Source of the DNA: Endothia cerciana | Taxonomy: Eukaryota > Ascomycota > Sordariomycetes > Diaporthales > Cryphonectriaceae | NCBI GenBank assembly: GCA_026119935.1 | Contig: JALRMH010000002.1 | Span: 620,001-684,000 of the forward strand | Direction of reading: 5' to 3' | Length of the DNA: 64,000 bases | In this document: piece by piece, positions 44,759 to 55,140 of the stretch | Numbering within the stretch: the stretch's first letter is position 1 | How the letters are laid out: every line of letters begins with the position of its first letter | Made by a program: the position numbers and the translations under genes | Notes under the pieces: generated by a model | The model's database searches: none | What the model was told of the DNA's origin: nothing | What the model saw: the letters and a program-made list of their open reading frames with translations, nothing else

Positions 44759-45939
44759 ATGGCTCCTCCCATCGGCAACAACACTACTAGCCAGCTGCGG
44801 GCCGCCTCTTCCAACGCTGCCGCCCTGAACTCCCTTCGTCGACCCCGCCGTCTTCCGGCAAAGGCCTCATCCCCTTCCGTCTTAACTACAGCCTCTGCGC
44901 ACAGCGTCACCCGGCACCAGTCCTGCTGCAGCTCAGTCACACCCACGCCACCAAACAACAACACCACCCACTTCATCCGCCCCCTCAGCACCACCAGGCC
45001 CAAGATGTCTACCATGAGGGCCACCGGCGGGCACTCGCAGGCCTGCTGCAACATCCCGCCGATCGTGTCGTCGGGATACCAGCACAAGGGGGGCTACGAG
45101 ACCATCGACGGGAAGAAGACGTACGTGACGGGGCCCGTCAAGGAGGCCTCCAAGGGCATCCTGGTGGTCATGGACATCTTCGGCTTCTTCGACCAGACCG
45201 TCCAGGGCTGCGATATCCTGGCCACCGCCGACGACCACAACAAGTACGCCGTCTTCATGCCCGACGCCTTCGACGGCAGCCCGCTGCCCATCGAGCTCTT
45301 CCCGCCCGACAACGAGGAGAAGCAGAAGAAGGTCGGCGAGTTCTTTGGCAAGAACAGCCCCCCGAGCTTCGTGCCCAAGGTCCACAGCGTGGTGAAGGAC
45401 GCGCAGGCCAAGTACCCGAACATCAAGGAGTGGGGTATCGTCGGTGTAAGACTCTCCAGTACTGGTTTTTTTTGGTTTTTTTTTTTTTTTTTTTTTTTCT
45501 TCCCTTGTCAGGCGTCTTTGCTAACTGGGCGACGTGTAGTTCTGCTGGGGCTCCAAGGTCATCTCCCTGATAGTCAGCCAGGCCGACAACCCCTTCAAGA
45601 TCGGCGCAGAGTGCCATCCGGCGATGGTCGACGCCGAGGATGCAAAGAAGTACGGACCGCAGACCCATGCAGCCCTCGTCCGAAGCTCCTTTACCCCAAT
45701 CGCTGACGCACAACAGGATCAAGATCCCCCTCGCCATGCTCGCGTCCAAGGACGAGCCCGTCGAGGACGTCGAGAAGTTCGAGAAGGCCCTCACCGGCCC
45801 CAAGCACGTCGAGATCTTCAAGGACCAGATCCACGGCTGGATGGCCGCGCGCTCGGACCTCAAGGACAAGCGGGTCGAGGAGGAGTACACCCGCGGATAC
45901 AAGACTGTTCTGACATTCTTCGCCAACAACTGGGCGTGA
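44759..45939 (+). CDS. Dienelactone hydrolase family protein with probable mitochondrial presequence
   Basis: Three exons, 44759-45445, 45540-45649 and 45717-45939, give 339 residues from the first ATG or 257 from the in-frame ATG at 45005. The alpha/beta-hydrolase triad is visible: GFCWGS (nucleophile C231, encoded across the first intron), ASKDEP (D278) and HGWMA (H305). MDIFGFFDQTVQGCD is the DLH oxyanion-side block. Family members hydrolyse dienelactone in aromatic catabolism; fungal copies are diverse. The 82-residue extension is rich in Ser, Arg and Ala, lacks acidic residues and ends in RPLSTTRPKM, like a cleavable mitochondrial signal. The body alone is the usual family length, so two start sites may yield two locations. 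Intron 1 has a T run of nearly 30. Confidence 0.88.
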
Positions 45940-47984
45940 TGTGTTGGCCGGATAATCTTTGGAGGGGTAATGGAAAGAGTTCTCGTGTCGGGGAAGAATG
46001 GATGGCCGGATTGATGAACATGACCAAGTCATAGCCCGATGCGCTCGAATGTTGAGTAGTCAGTCGCTCTCCTATTAATTGAAAGCTGGTGTCTAGATGT
46101 CAATCCTCGCTTCTTGGGACCTTAAAAGGGCTTATCGACGACTCGAAATGCCCCTGCCTATCAGAATGATTCCGCGGATCATCTGATAGTCGACTACTGC
46201 GCTCGGCACGTCAGGCGTGGTGAAACCTAGATCTTGTGTAATTCGTATATGGTAGCCGTGCTGACGTGCCTATTGGGTAATGGATTTCATCCCTGGACAT
46301 CGCGGGAGGTTCAACCGAGATTCTTACAAGCATGTAACCGCTGTCTTGAGCTTGGTCCATCCGCTAAGAAGTAAATGTTATATCTAGCATTTTAACCCTG
46401 CTCTCTTGCTATAGAGCAAGAATCAGCTTTAGTATAATTGGAGACTTTACCTTCTATCAATAGACCTGTCCCTCCTACTATTGCTTCTATCGTGATTCTG
46501 CTTAGCTGGGTTATAGGCAGTTCTGGCATTTGCTGTTCCTATTACACCAGCACATTAGGGTTGTCAGAGCCCTCTGCCACCTTAACATTCCAGTTCTGGT
46601 TCACCATCCTGATTACTTTCCTTGGACCCCTAGTCTTGGGTAGTTCCGTAGTGTTCCTTGGGTGTGGGATTGCTGCCGATCCAAGGAGAGCTCTGATTGG
46701 GTAGGGAGGTGTCCGCGTGCGGGGCGCATAGATGCTGGGGCGCATGCTGGCTAGACAAGCTCCACAGTAAAGATGCAGTTCAGTTCTCTCCACAGCAAAG
46801 ATGCAGTCGCCCACAGTAAAGATGCAGTCCGCTCCACATCGATAAGTTTCTCCTACTTTGGAAATGAATATATATTGCAATGACAGACTTCTTCTCTCCC
46901 AGACAGTCCCAAGTGGCGCCTTGCCTTCAGAGCGTCCACCAGTATTCTCTTCCGGATCATACCGTAGGCTCATTACTGTCAGCCGGCATTTAAGGCCAGG
47001 CTTTTGTTCCATATGACCATGTCGAGTTGTAAGTCTCCCAATCTCTTCAAGTCACATTCCTACCGTCCGCGGGTGTTTGCATCCACAAGCCAACGTCTTC
47101 TTTACCTCTTGCCTGTGAGGGCGAAGGTGGGACATACATATCGTGCTCCCACAGATTCCTCTCTGCCCTCTTCCACGCCGTTTCAACTATGTTCTATCAC
47201 GAGCCGAGTGCGACATGCCGACTAGCAAGTTGTGTAGCTTCCACCTACCTTCGCCATGGAGCGCTTTGTGGCCCCAACGATCGCAAACGCCCAGTGGGCA
47301 TGAAGAGCAATAACCAGAGCGAGAGTGTGAGGAACGTCGCCATACTTTGGCATGAGGCCAACCAGGCGGACCGAACGCAAGGGCCATTTAGAGCCCAGCG
47401 AGGTTCAGAACCCTGCGGGACCGCGCCGTCCTAGACCTGCTAGTACCTGGCAAGATGGGGATGTGGCTTTGCTCGCAAGGGCTCAAGGTACCTCGCAGAA
47501 CGCAGTTGTTCCGAGAAGTGAATGCGGGACAGATGAACTTCAACTCATATGTAGCATTGCACTCGACGGGCCGGGAGGGTCGAGGATGGGCCAAGACCAG
47601 GATTACCCTGCTACGGCGACTGCAGCCAATCAAATCAACGGGCCGGTCCAGCCAACCGGCGATGTGGCGCCCCCATGGTCGCTACCACGCTGAGGAGCCT
47701 ATTCACCACACTCCTCCGGTCCACGTGTTATGGAGAGACCGGAGAGGAATGCCTCCTGGTCCCGGAAGTCTGGCTGACGAGCTTGCAACCGATCACGGGT
47801 CCATCAACACTGGGTTGTGCTTCGGTCTACACTATGGCCCTCAGGCTCCTGACTCAGCCTTGTCAAGCCCTCGAAACAAGATCAACTTCTTTTGCCAGGC
47901 CAACCCAGACTTGTCGCCCTCCTCGACCCCCGTCGACCGGACCTGCACAATTTCGTCTCAATGCGCCCAGCGGACGAGCGGAAC
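45940..47984. other. Gene-poor region, AT-richer
   Basis: Contains a perfect hairpin (CTTGCT-ATAG-AGCAAG near 46406) and three copies of an 18-bp motif (46762-46828). ORFs at 46438-46704 and 47455-48042 have no recognisable domain, and the first lacks an ATG. The right end may include the degraded 5' half of the zincin relic. Confidence 0.45.
46762..46828. repeat. Three spaced copies of an 18-bp motif
   Basis: CCACAG(T/C)AAAGATGCAGT occurs at 46762, near 46790 and at 46811, separated by 10 and 3 bases; a fourth, broken CCACA follows. Confidence 0.85.
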
Positions 47985-48574
47985 TCTTTGCGCCGGGCTC
48001 ACATATCTCCTTCGATATCGACAGATCCAGTTTCAGACATAGCAGGGTCGATGAGGAATTCATATTCAATCTCGAATTGGGGGCGGTGGAACGTGACGCG
48101 TGAGATGAACCAAGGATTCGCTCAGGAACCGATCCCTACCACGTTCCATTACTCGCCCGACAACCCTTACGTTGTCTTCAAGATCTACTACGACCCCACT
48201 CTTACCTTGTATACCTGGGCAGACTCCTTCTTCCCCAGCACCCCGCCCTCGAGGCGCTTCATCCGGATCGGACCCTTGTCTGTCAGAGACCCCGACGGCC
48301 GCCGCTACATCAGGAACACATCCTCGCCCACGAGTTCGGGCACGTCGTCGGGATGCGCCACTGGAAACGCCCACCGGGCCGAACAGCAAGTGGCCGTCAA
48401 ACCTGTGGCCCGGATCTAGGGACGACAAGTCTGGAGACAGTGATGGTCACGGGCGTTAATCCCGGCTTGATCCGTTTCTGGCCCGACGACTGGAGGTGTC
48501 TCGGGGAGGCCTATCGCTCCGTATACGGTCGCGGCAGCTGTCCTATCCGCTACGTCCTGCCGCTTGGGCTTTGA
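47985..48574 (+). pseudogene. Frameshifted zincin (HExxHxxGxxH) metalloprotease-like gene
   Basis: Three frames are needed to follow one fungal zincin-like protein. SHISFDIDRSSFRHSR (about 48000-48040) is in one frame, TTFHYSPDNPYVVFKIYYD and ADSFFPSTPPSRRFIRIG (48140-48270) in the second. After a shift at about 48313-48318, HILAHEFGHVVGMRHW and the distal part ending at the stop 48572-48574 lie in a third segment. HEFGHVVGMRH satisfies the metzincin zinc motif and ETVMVTG could be the Met-turn, followed by FWPDDWRCLGEAYRS. No intron with usable signals explains the shifts. It is probably a decayed secreted or cytosolic metalloprotease; a sequence error could explain one shift but hardly both. 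Confidence 0.6.
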
Positions 48575-49608
48575 AACCCTCAAGCCTCTGTTCATGCGAT
48601 CTCCGAGCGTCGGGGTCCCCCTAGACCCCTCTCTTCTTGATTGTCCTCCCCATTGTCCTCACCCTTATATTCACCCCCCCTCTCCCTCCCCCCTTTCCAT
48701 GCTTCTATCATAAATAGCACTCTGCCTTCTCTTTACTGCTGATTTATGATTGTCTCTTTTTTACGTCTTACGCTTCACTTGTTTCTGCACGATTCGACAT
48801 AACGGAGGGTTTACCCAGGTTCACCACGCTTATGGCATGGGCGAGGGCAACACGTGCGGCGGTCGGAAAACTGTGGTTCAGCTGGCGTCCTATGGAAAAT
48901 TGACTACGGAGGAACGATTACATGATAGAGATATAAGGCAGGGTAAATTCGGTTATACCGACTCTGGGTTCTGGCGTGGCGTGCAGGAAGGGGCAGCATG
49001 GGCATAGATGGAAGGCAATGGCTTGGACGGGCATGTGTTATATGATGTCTCACATTTTCACGATATATGATTCATGAATAAAGATGTATATATAATGTTG
49101 TCCTTTTTTTTTTTTTTCTGCTTTGCATCATTGGAAAAGAGCAGGCGGCTACACATCGTCCAGCGATGAGATCCGCGAGGCGATAGCTTGGAGGACGATC
49201 CTGTAATTAGGTATATATCTCACCACATAGACTGCGATATACTATACAGAGATAACATAGTCGTGATGAAGAGCGGCAGGGAGTGACGCCGAGTATGTGA
49301 CACTGACTAGATCCCCCCCCCCCCGGACGCGTTGATAGCCCCTGGCCCTTCGCTTCTTAATCATCCCGCGGAAGCACGTGCAAGTGGGTAAAACTTCGTC
49401 CAGTATGCTAATCGTCCTTGTTATTAATCAATGATAGATCTGAAAGGTACCCCGCAAAACAAAAAAAAAAAGAAAAAACTGGGCTTCCCGGTCCCGACGC
49501 CGTACCCAGAACCAGAAAACCCTGAAAACTGCCCCGCGCACTCAGCTCTTGAGGGCGCGGTGAAAGATTTGCTAGTACTATCACGCTGCTAATATGATAT
49601 ATGGCATC
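48575..49608. other. Intergenic region
   Basis: CT-rich sequence to 48750, a T15 tract near 49105, C12 near 49314 and an A12 tract near 49459. An ORF at 48750-49007 has no recognised motif. It lies between the zincin relic and the 3' end of the phosphoesterase gene. Confidence 0.5.
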
Positions 49609-51429
49609 TCAACAGTCTCCCTTCCAGTTCTCCTTGATCCAATCCGCCAGCATGTCGGTAAAGGGAGCCTCGTCCCACAGCTGGACATCCGTCTCCTTGT
49701 AGTCGCCACCGGTGAACTTCAGGGCCAGGATCACCCACGGCGTGATGAAGTCCGTGAAGACGAGATCGACCTTGTCCGGCTCGCCCTCCTCTGGGAACCC
49801 GATCTCCGACTGGATGCAGTTCGGCTGGACGTAGAAGTTGATAGGGGAGTGGACGGCGTCGTCGCCATCGCTGCCGATGTCGTCCTTGGTGGTATAACCG
49901 CCGATCAAGTCCGGCTCATCCGCCGAGTCACTCATTGGCTTCTGGCCATGGGCATCAAGGTACGGCTCGATCGGTGGGAGATTAGGGTATATGATATCCT
50001 GTGTTATCGACCACTGTTCCGGCGGCCCCATCATCCTCGGGTCGTCGTGGTCCGCGGTGCCGAGGATCCTGGTCGCCTTGTTCAACAGGGCGAGGACCTT
50101 TTTGGCGGATTCATACTCGACCTCAGGGATATAGGCCATCTTGCTCTGGAAGGGCGAGACGATGTAGGTGGTGTCGACGGTGAAGGGCCCCTTGAAGATG
50201 TCGAAGCGCACGGCGCCGGTGTTGATGATCGCGAGGCGGGGGATGTCCTTGCGCGTCTTGTTGACGATGATGTCGGGCATGACTTCCTGGTCCAGCCAGG
50301 TGTAGATGCTGTCGTTACTCGGGTAGGGCGTCCGGGCCATCCAATAGCCCTGGGGCGCGCACCCGTATCTCTTGTCGAGGTCCAGCTCTTTCCGCGCTTC
50401 GGTGATCATCTTGCTGACGTTGCGGCCGCGCTCGGTGGGGAAGGTAGTCTCGTTCAGCCCGGTGTGGGAGTACAGCCCGAACAGGTTGTTGTCGATGTAC
50501 CGCCTGTTGAAGGAGACCGCTGTCGTCTGGAGGTCCTCGGACTTCTTCGGGATGCCGTCCACCGACATCCAGCCAATGGTCTCGAAATACCTGCCACTCG
50601 CAATACCGTAGGCCCTGGCATCGAAGCTGACAGCATCACGCACATGCGCATGCCCGCCGAAGACGGCGATGGGCGTGAACCAGTTCTGCTTCCTGATCTC
50701 CTGGAAGATCTTCCTGAACTCCTCCATGCGCAGGCCGACGTGCCCGATCACGACGAAGACGTCCGGCTTCTCCCGGATGGCATCCTGGAACCACTGCTCC
50801 CTGATGGTGTCCGATACCTTCTGGACCCTGGTGTTGTCCGCGTTGCCCGTGAAGTCGAAGAGGAACCCGAAGGCCACGACGTCCAGCTTCTGGTTCCTGG
50901 TCTGGAACTTCTTGTACCTCTGGGCCATGGGCACCCACTCGCCGGACACGGGGTCCCTGTAGTCCAGGTTCGAAGCGAGGTACCTGCCCGCAAAGTTGGG
51001 GATCGTCTGGTTCCGCTCCCGCTCGGCGGTGTCTTGGATATACAGCTCGTGGTTGCCCGTACAGATGATGTCGATGTCCTGCTGCTTGAATATGTCGTAG
51101 GTGTACTGGCCCTTGGGCGCGGAGGCGTCGTACAGCCCGTTTCCCTCGACGCGGTCGCCCGTGTCGACCAGCAGCAGGTCGACGCCCCGGTCGTCGGCCT
51201 CCTTGCGCATGTGGTGGGCGAACGAGACGTAGTCGCCCCAGTCGGCGGAGTACTGGGACTCCTGGAGGTGGCCGCCGTGCCAGCCGTGGGTGTCGGTCGT
51301 GTGGAGGAAGTTGAGCTGGGCCCACTGCAGGTCACGCATGGGCGCCGCGACGGGCTTTGCAGCGTTGGGCTGCATGGCCTCAGCGGCGACGGCGAGGAGG
51401 CCGCTGGCCAGGAGGGATCGGGTGATCAT
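49609..51429 (-). CDS. Secreted/vacuolar calcineurin-like phosphoesterase (5'-nucleotidase type)
   Basis: Single exon, 606 residues from the ATG at 51429, which begins a clear signal peptide (MITRSLLASGLLAVAAEA). The longer in-frame extension to 51696 would bury that signal. Metallophosphoesterase motifs occur in order: DTHGWHGGH (D46, H48), VDTGDRVEGNGLYD (D92), CTGNHELY (N126, H127), VVIGHVG and FGGHAHVRD. The C-terminal half (about 330-600) matches the 5'-nucleotidase-like second domain (IINTGAVRFDIFKGPF). The overall layout resembles the yeast YHR202W group, not classical UshA. It probably hydrolyses phosphate esters or nucleotides in the vacuole or outside the cell; the substrate is unproven. 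Several N-glycosylation sites are present. Confidence 0.9.
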   Translation of the reverse strand: MITRSLLASGLLAVAAEAMQPNAAKPVAAPMRDLQWAQLNFLHTTDTHGWHGGHLQESQYSADWGDYVSFAHHMRKEADDRGVDLLLVDTGDRVEGNGLYDASAPKGQYTYDIFKQQDIDIICTGNHELYIQDTAERERNQTIPNFAGRYLASNLDYRDPVSGEWVPMAQRYKKFQTRNQKLDVVAFGFLFDFTGNADNTRVQKVSDTIREQWFQDAIREKPDVFVVIGHVGLRMEEFRKIFQEIRKQNWFTPIAVFGGHAHVRDAVSFDARAYGIASGRYFETIGWMSVDGIPKKSEDLQTTAVSFNRRYIDNNLFGLYSHTGLNETTFPTERGRNVSKMITEARKELDLDKRYGCAPQGYWMARTPYPSNDSIYTWLDQEVMPDIIVNKTRKDIPRLAIINTGAVRFDIFKGPFTVDTTYIVSPFQSKMAYIPEVEYESAKKVLALLNKATRILGTADHDDPRMMGPPEQWSITQDIIYPNLPPIEPYLDAHGQKPMSDSADEPDLIGGYTTKDDIGSDGDDAVHSPINFYVQPNCIQSEIGFPEEGEPDKVDLVFTDFITPWVILALKFTGGDYKETDVQLWDEAPFTDMLADWIKENWKGDC

Positions 51430-52631
51430 CTTTGCTTGGAGGGCGGCTTCACATCCGCAACTCACATTCGATGGGGGCTGAAGGAGATGGCGGGACGGGG
51501 TTCTGAGCTTGACGTCCCAAACCTCGATTCTGGGAGACAGGCGGTGGGTGGCTGGTGAAGCACGAAGAATGGCCCCGTGATTGCTAGACAACGGGCATGT
51601 GCCGTTGTTGTGCGTATGTAAGGATGACGCACCGGCGCCGCTGGGCGGTGAGATAAGATAAGCCATGACCCGGGTGCGAGGTGCTGTGTATTGCACAGTG
51701 CGCTGTGGGCCGATGGATTAAGGGTCCAACTTAGGGGTCCTCGGCACTCTCCCGCGTCTCCCTGCAGGGGCCCTAACGCCCTGAAGACGGTTCGAAAAAC
51801 AACAGGGAGAGGTGAGACACACGCTAATCAACGGTCACCTAGGGAATCTCTTCCGTATCGAGTAAGACAGTTTCCAATCATTAGTCTGGGAATTTAGTTT
51901 GTATAGGTAAGGATAATGCCTTTAGAATGAGCGTAGGGAGCGATCAGTAATCTGCGTTAGCAAGCGGTGCAGGTGTGTCCCCATGGGATTCTTCGAGGGC
52001 AGCATGGCAATCTTGGAACATTTCGATGGTGGAACAAAGCTGGTCTGCAGGTCAAGTCGCCACAGCATCTCTGGATGGGCCAATAAACAGGACTACTGCT
52101 GGCTGTCGCCTCAGGGTCAAGTCGTCGCCACATGGAGAAGAGTCTGGGGTCCACGGTCTACTTAGTTCTAGAGCCCCGCGAGCCCCCTGCATCCCCGTCC
52201 AGTGGTCCCTCGCCACCCTCAGGAATGGCTATAGTACTAAGCACCGCTAAGATACAGCAAGCTTGGTCGACCTGCCTGCGCCCGCCCTCCCGTTCAGCCC
52301 TTTTTGGCCCGTCCCATCCCCTTCTGCGCTTTTGCACCTGCCCTCCTCCACCCCTCCTCATCTCGATCACGGTGCTTCTGCCCGGTCGTTGCGTCCCATC
52401 ATCACCCTCATCCATCCCGGGTACTAGCCCTCACCGCACCACGCCATATCATACGGGCCTGGTCTCCATATCGGCGCCCCACCCCTGCAGGTCGAGCTGA
52501 CGAGTTCTTCTCCCCCGGACCCGACCCGGACAACCACGCCGTCACGAGACCTCAGTCCTCCGGCCCCGCTGGCCCGTGCCGGCGGTGTGACCCCCGGAGC
52601 ACGGTCTCATAGGAGACTGTTTTCTTGCTTT
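51430..52631. other. Divergent intergenic region (phosphoesterase / GATA)
   Basis: Contains the promoters of both flanking genes. The 52250-52600 part is C-rich and may be the leader or an unrecognised 5' exon of the GATA gene. No separate gene is supported. Confidence 0.5.
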
Positions 52632-53715
52632 ATGTCTTTGATACCACTCCCCATCCGTCTCGCGGCCGCCCCAAGAGAAGAGACGTCCACCACCCCCGAG
52701 ACCCCATCCGCCGCGGGCGACGCAGGCCTGGGACCAGCCCAGAACCCCTTTGCCGCCGAGCATGACCATGTTGCCGTCGTGTCCTCGCCCGAGCTGAGGC
52801 TCGAGGCTGCCGCCGGGCTGGGCAACCACCAGTTCTGGCTCAAGGACGCAAAGATCGCCGAGGACTTGTTCACCGTCCGTACCCAACCCCCCTTCTTCAA
52901 CAACAGTGGTTTATAGATGATGATGAACCCCCCCCCCCCGGGTCGCTAACATGTCCGCGCAGATACACCGCAGCGCCAAGCACCTCGTGGAGTTTGTGAG
53001 TACTTGTCGGAGAGAGCTGGCCCCCAGGAAGATGTCCCAGATGCAGCTTGCCCTCCTTGTGAGAAAAACTGTGTCAATAGCCCATGACGGAAACGAGATG
53101 AAGCTTTCCCACAAGCCTCGAACCCGCTTCATCACCGATCCATCAGACCACTTGGCTGTCCTGGAGAAGACTAACACCCGTCCCTTTTAGTCCACCTCCA
53201 TCATCGGCAATCATGACCCCTCGCTGGGTCACCGTCCCATCCCCGTGATGAGCGACGGCGATGTGCTCTTCATGACGCAGCTGTCCAACGATATCTCCCG
53301 CAGCGTGGGCGGTATCTCGACCGTGAGGCATCACGGCATGCGGACCAAGAAGCGCAAGGTCGGAAACCCCAACGGGGACGAGCTTCACTTCGCGCGGGAA
53401 TTTTCTCATCATCGTCCTCATCGCCGTCCGTCCCGTGGCGAGACGGGTAGGGACGATCGGACGAGCGGCTCGAAACGGCTCCAGGTAGGTCGAGCCCCCG
53501 GGTCCCCACGAGGCGCCTCTGTCGTCTATCCCGGTGTTGTCGGATTGGCTGACCAGGGATTTGTGTCGCAGACATCCAAGGGCGACGACGAGCCGTCCTG
53601 CTACAGATGTGGCCGTACGGAGACCCCGGAATGGAGAAAAGGCCCCGACGGGCTGCTCTGCAACGTCTGCGGCTTGTTGTACGCGAAGCACAGGCGGAAG
53701 CTGAAGGGCGGCTAG
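52632..53715 (+). CDS. GATA-type zinc-finger protein with short zinc loop
   Basis: Four exons are proposed: 52632-52874, 52963-52995, 53191-53484 and 53572-53715 (237 residues). The finger is C-x2-C-x16-C-x2-C (CYRCGRTETPEWRKGPDGLL then CNVCGLLYAKHRR), placed at the extreme C-terminus with only a basic KLKGG tail. TPEWRKGP and CGLLYAK are the usual fungal GATA elements, but the loop is one or two residues shorter than the common x17/x18. A KKRKV cluster (about residue 142) could be a nuclear signal. The first donor (GTCCGT) is weak and the 5' end may be incomplete. Intron 3 (87 nt) is stop-free and in phase, so retention would insert 29 residues. It probably binds GATA-core DNA and regulates transcription. 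Confidence 0.78.
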
Positions 53716-54267
53716 CATTTCATTTTTCTTGCCCGTGCTGGTCTAGCTAGCAGGTCGCCAGGTGGTAGATGCGTGCATGATCCGCCGGACGGGTTGGGCT
53801 CTAAACTTTCTCAAGGCGTGCGGACATCATTTGGGCGTTGGGTCGGGCTTACAGGCACCAGGAAATATGGCCAGGCGTTGAAAAGGATGACGGAGTCTGG
53901 ATATACATTTTTTCTTTCCGGTTGCGGTTTGGGGAGGGGGTGGGGTAGGTGTTGGGCAGATGTCTGCTGAAATGATGGCCATGTGGACTGTTCGCAGGAT
54001 GCCGAGATCTATACCCATTACCAGCTGAGGAGTGGTCATTGACCCTGCCCGAGGCCCTCTTCGTGGCAAACAGAGGGGCACCCTCATCACGACCTTGACA
54101 TCCAACCCATGTCATGTTTAGAAAGCCCCTCAAACGTCGTGAATCCAAATCCCTAATGCCATTCCCGAGAAATCGATGGGGGGACCCTAACCCCACTAAC
54201 GCCATGTTATGCAGCCACCGTGAGGTTGACGCCGAGACCGTCTCCGTGATCCGTGCCATCCCCAGGG
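53716..54267. other. Intergenic region between convergent genes
   Basis: Shared 3' flank of the GATA gene and ISY1. ORFs here lack motifs. Nothing else was seen. Confidence 0.5.
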
Positions 54268-55140
54268 TCAGAACTGGTCGAGCAGCTTCCTCCTCCTCCG
54301 GTCTATCAGCTCCTCCTGGACGTCCTCGACGGTGGGCAGCTCCCACGCCCTCCCGTCGCCCGCGTCGCCCGGCAGCGGTTCCCAGTCGGGCGGGACCTCC
54401 TTGGACCCGTTCCTGCCCAGGTTCTCGAACGCCGACGTCTCCTTGTCGGCCTCATACGCCAGCAGCTCCTCGTCCTCCTCGTCGGGGGCATACCCGAAGT
54501 ACGCCGCGTCCACGATCCGCCTCAGGTCGTCCCGCGCCTCGAGCCCCTTCTTGTCCTCCCTGCCCTCCGCCCGCCTCCTCGCCGCGGCCTCGAACATCTC
54601 CTTGACCCCGGGGAGGTCCCTCGCCCTGCCGAAGTACTTGTACCCCTTGTTCCCCACGCCGGGGACCTCCCTCCCCTGCTCGTCGTAGGTCCTGCTCCCG
54701 CCACCCGCGGCGCGCATGTAGTTCGGCCCGCCCAGGTTCCTGATCTGCACCTCCCACATGTGCTTCTCGCGCATCAGCCTGTTGATCTCGTCGTTGAGGT
54801 CGCGGACCTGGTAGTCGCTGAGGGCCGGGTCCTGGATCCGGGAGACCTTGCGCGAGATGTCCTTGAGCACCTGCCCCCGCCACCGCTCGCACGCGGGGAT
54901 GCTGTCCTGCTCCGTGATGGCCCGGGGCCGCCGCGTGCGGCCGGCGTCGATGATGCCCAGGTCCGCGGCCTGCGCCTCGCGGAAGCGGAAGAGCATCGAC
55001 TGTGCCTTTTCCGAGTTGCGCGCCTGGGGGGGGTGGGTTTTCTGGTCAGCTCTGCGGTAGGGTAGGGTAGGGTAGGGTAACGGCATGAGCCGTGTTGGGG
55101 GAGGGGGAAGGATTTCTCCCGGGGGATCTGTACTTACCAT
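54268..55140 (-). CDS. ISY1: Pre-mRNA-splicing factor Isy1
   Basis: Two exons on the minus strand: 55140-55138, which is just the ATG codon, and 55023-54268, giving 252 residues. The 114-nt intron has perfect GTAAGT and a C-rich CCCAG acceptor and directly yields MARNSEKAQSMLFRFREAQ, the conserved Isy1 start. RRPRAITEQDSIPACERWR, QIRNLGGPNYM and GYKYFGRARDLPGV are family blocks, and the C-terminus is ELIDRRRRKLLDQF. Isy1 is a component of the catalytic spliceosome (NineTeen-related, step 1 factor) in the nucleus. The intron contains five TAGGG units on the plus strand. The first exon encoding only methionine is unusual but well supported by the splice sites. Confidence 0.95.
   Translation of the reverse strand: MVSTDPPGEILPPPPTRLMPLPYPTLPYRRADQKTHPPQARNSEKAQSMLFRFREAQAADLGIIDAGRTRRPRAITEQDSIPACERWRGQVLKDISRKVSRIQDPALSDYQVRDLNDEINRLMREKHMWEVQIRNLGGPNYMRAAGGGSRTYDEQGREVPGVGNKGYKYFGRARDLPGVKEMFEAAARRRAEGREDKKGLEARDDLRRIVDAAYFGYAPDEEDEELLAYEADKETSAFENLGRNGSKEVPPDWEPLPGDAGDGRAWELPTVEDVQEELIDRRRRKLLDQF

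Noticed and set aside
47455..48042. 195-codon ORF as an intact gene
   Set aside because: No motif; it overlaps the zincin relic in another frame and ends inside it.
49594..51558. 654-codon plus-strand ORF opposite the phosphoesterase gene
   Set aside because: Antisense shadow of a well-supported gene; composition is Val/Asp/Gly-biased without domains.
55056..55080. TAGGG repeats as an interstitial telomere
   Set aside because: The unit is 5 bp (TAGGG), not the fungal telomeric TTAGGG, and there are only about five copies inside an intron.
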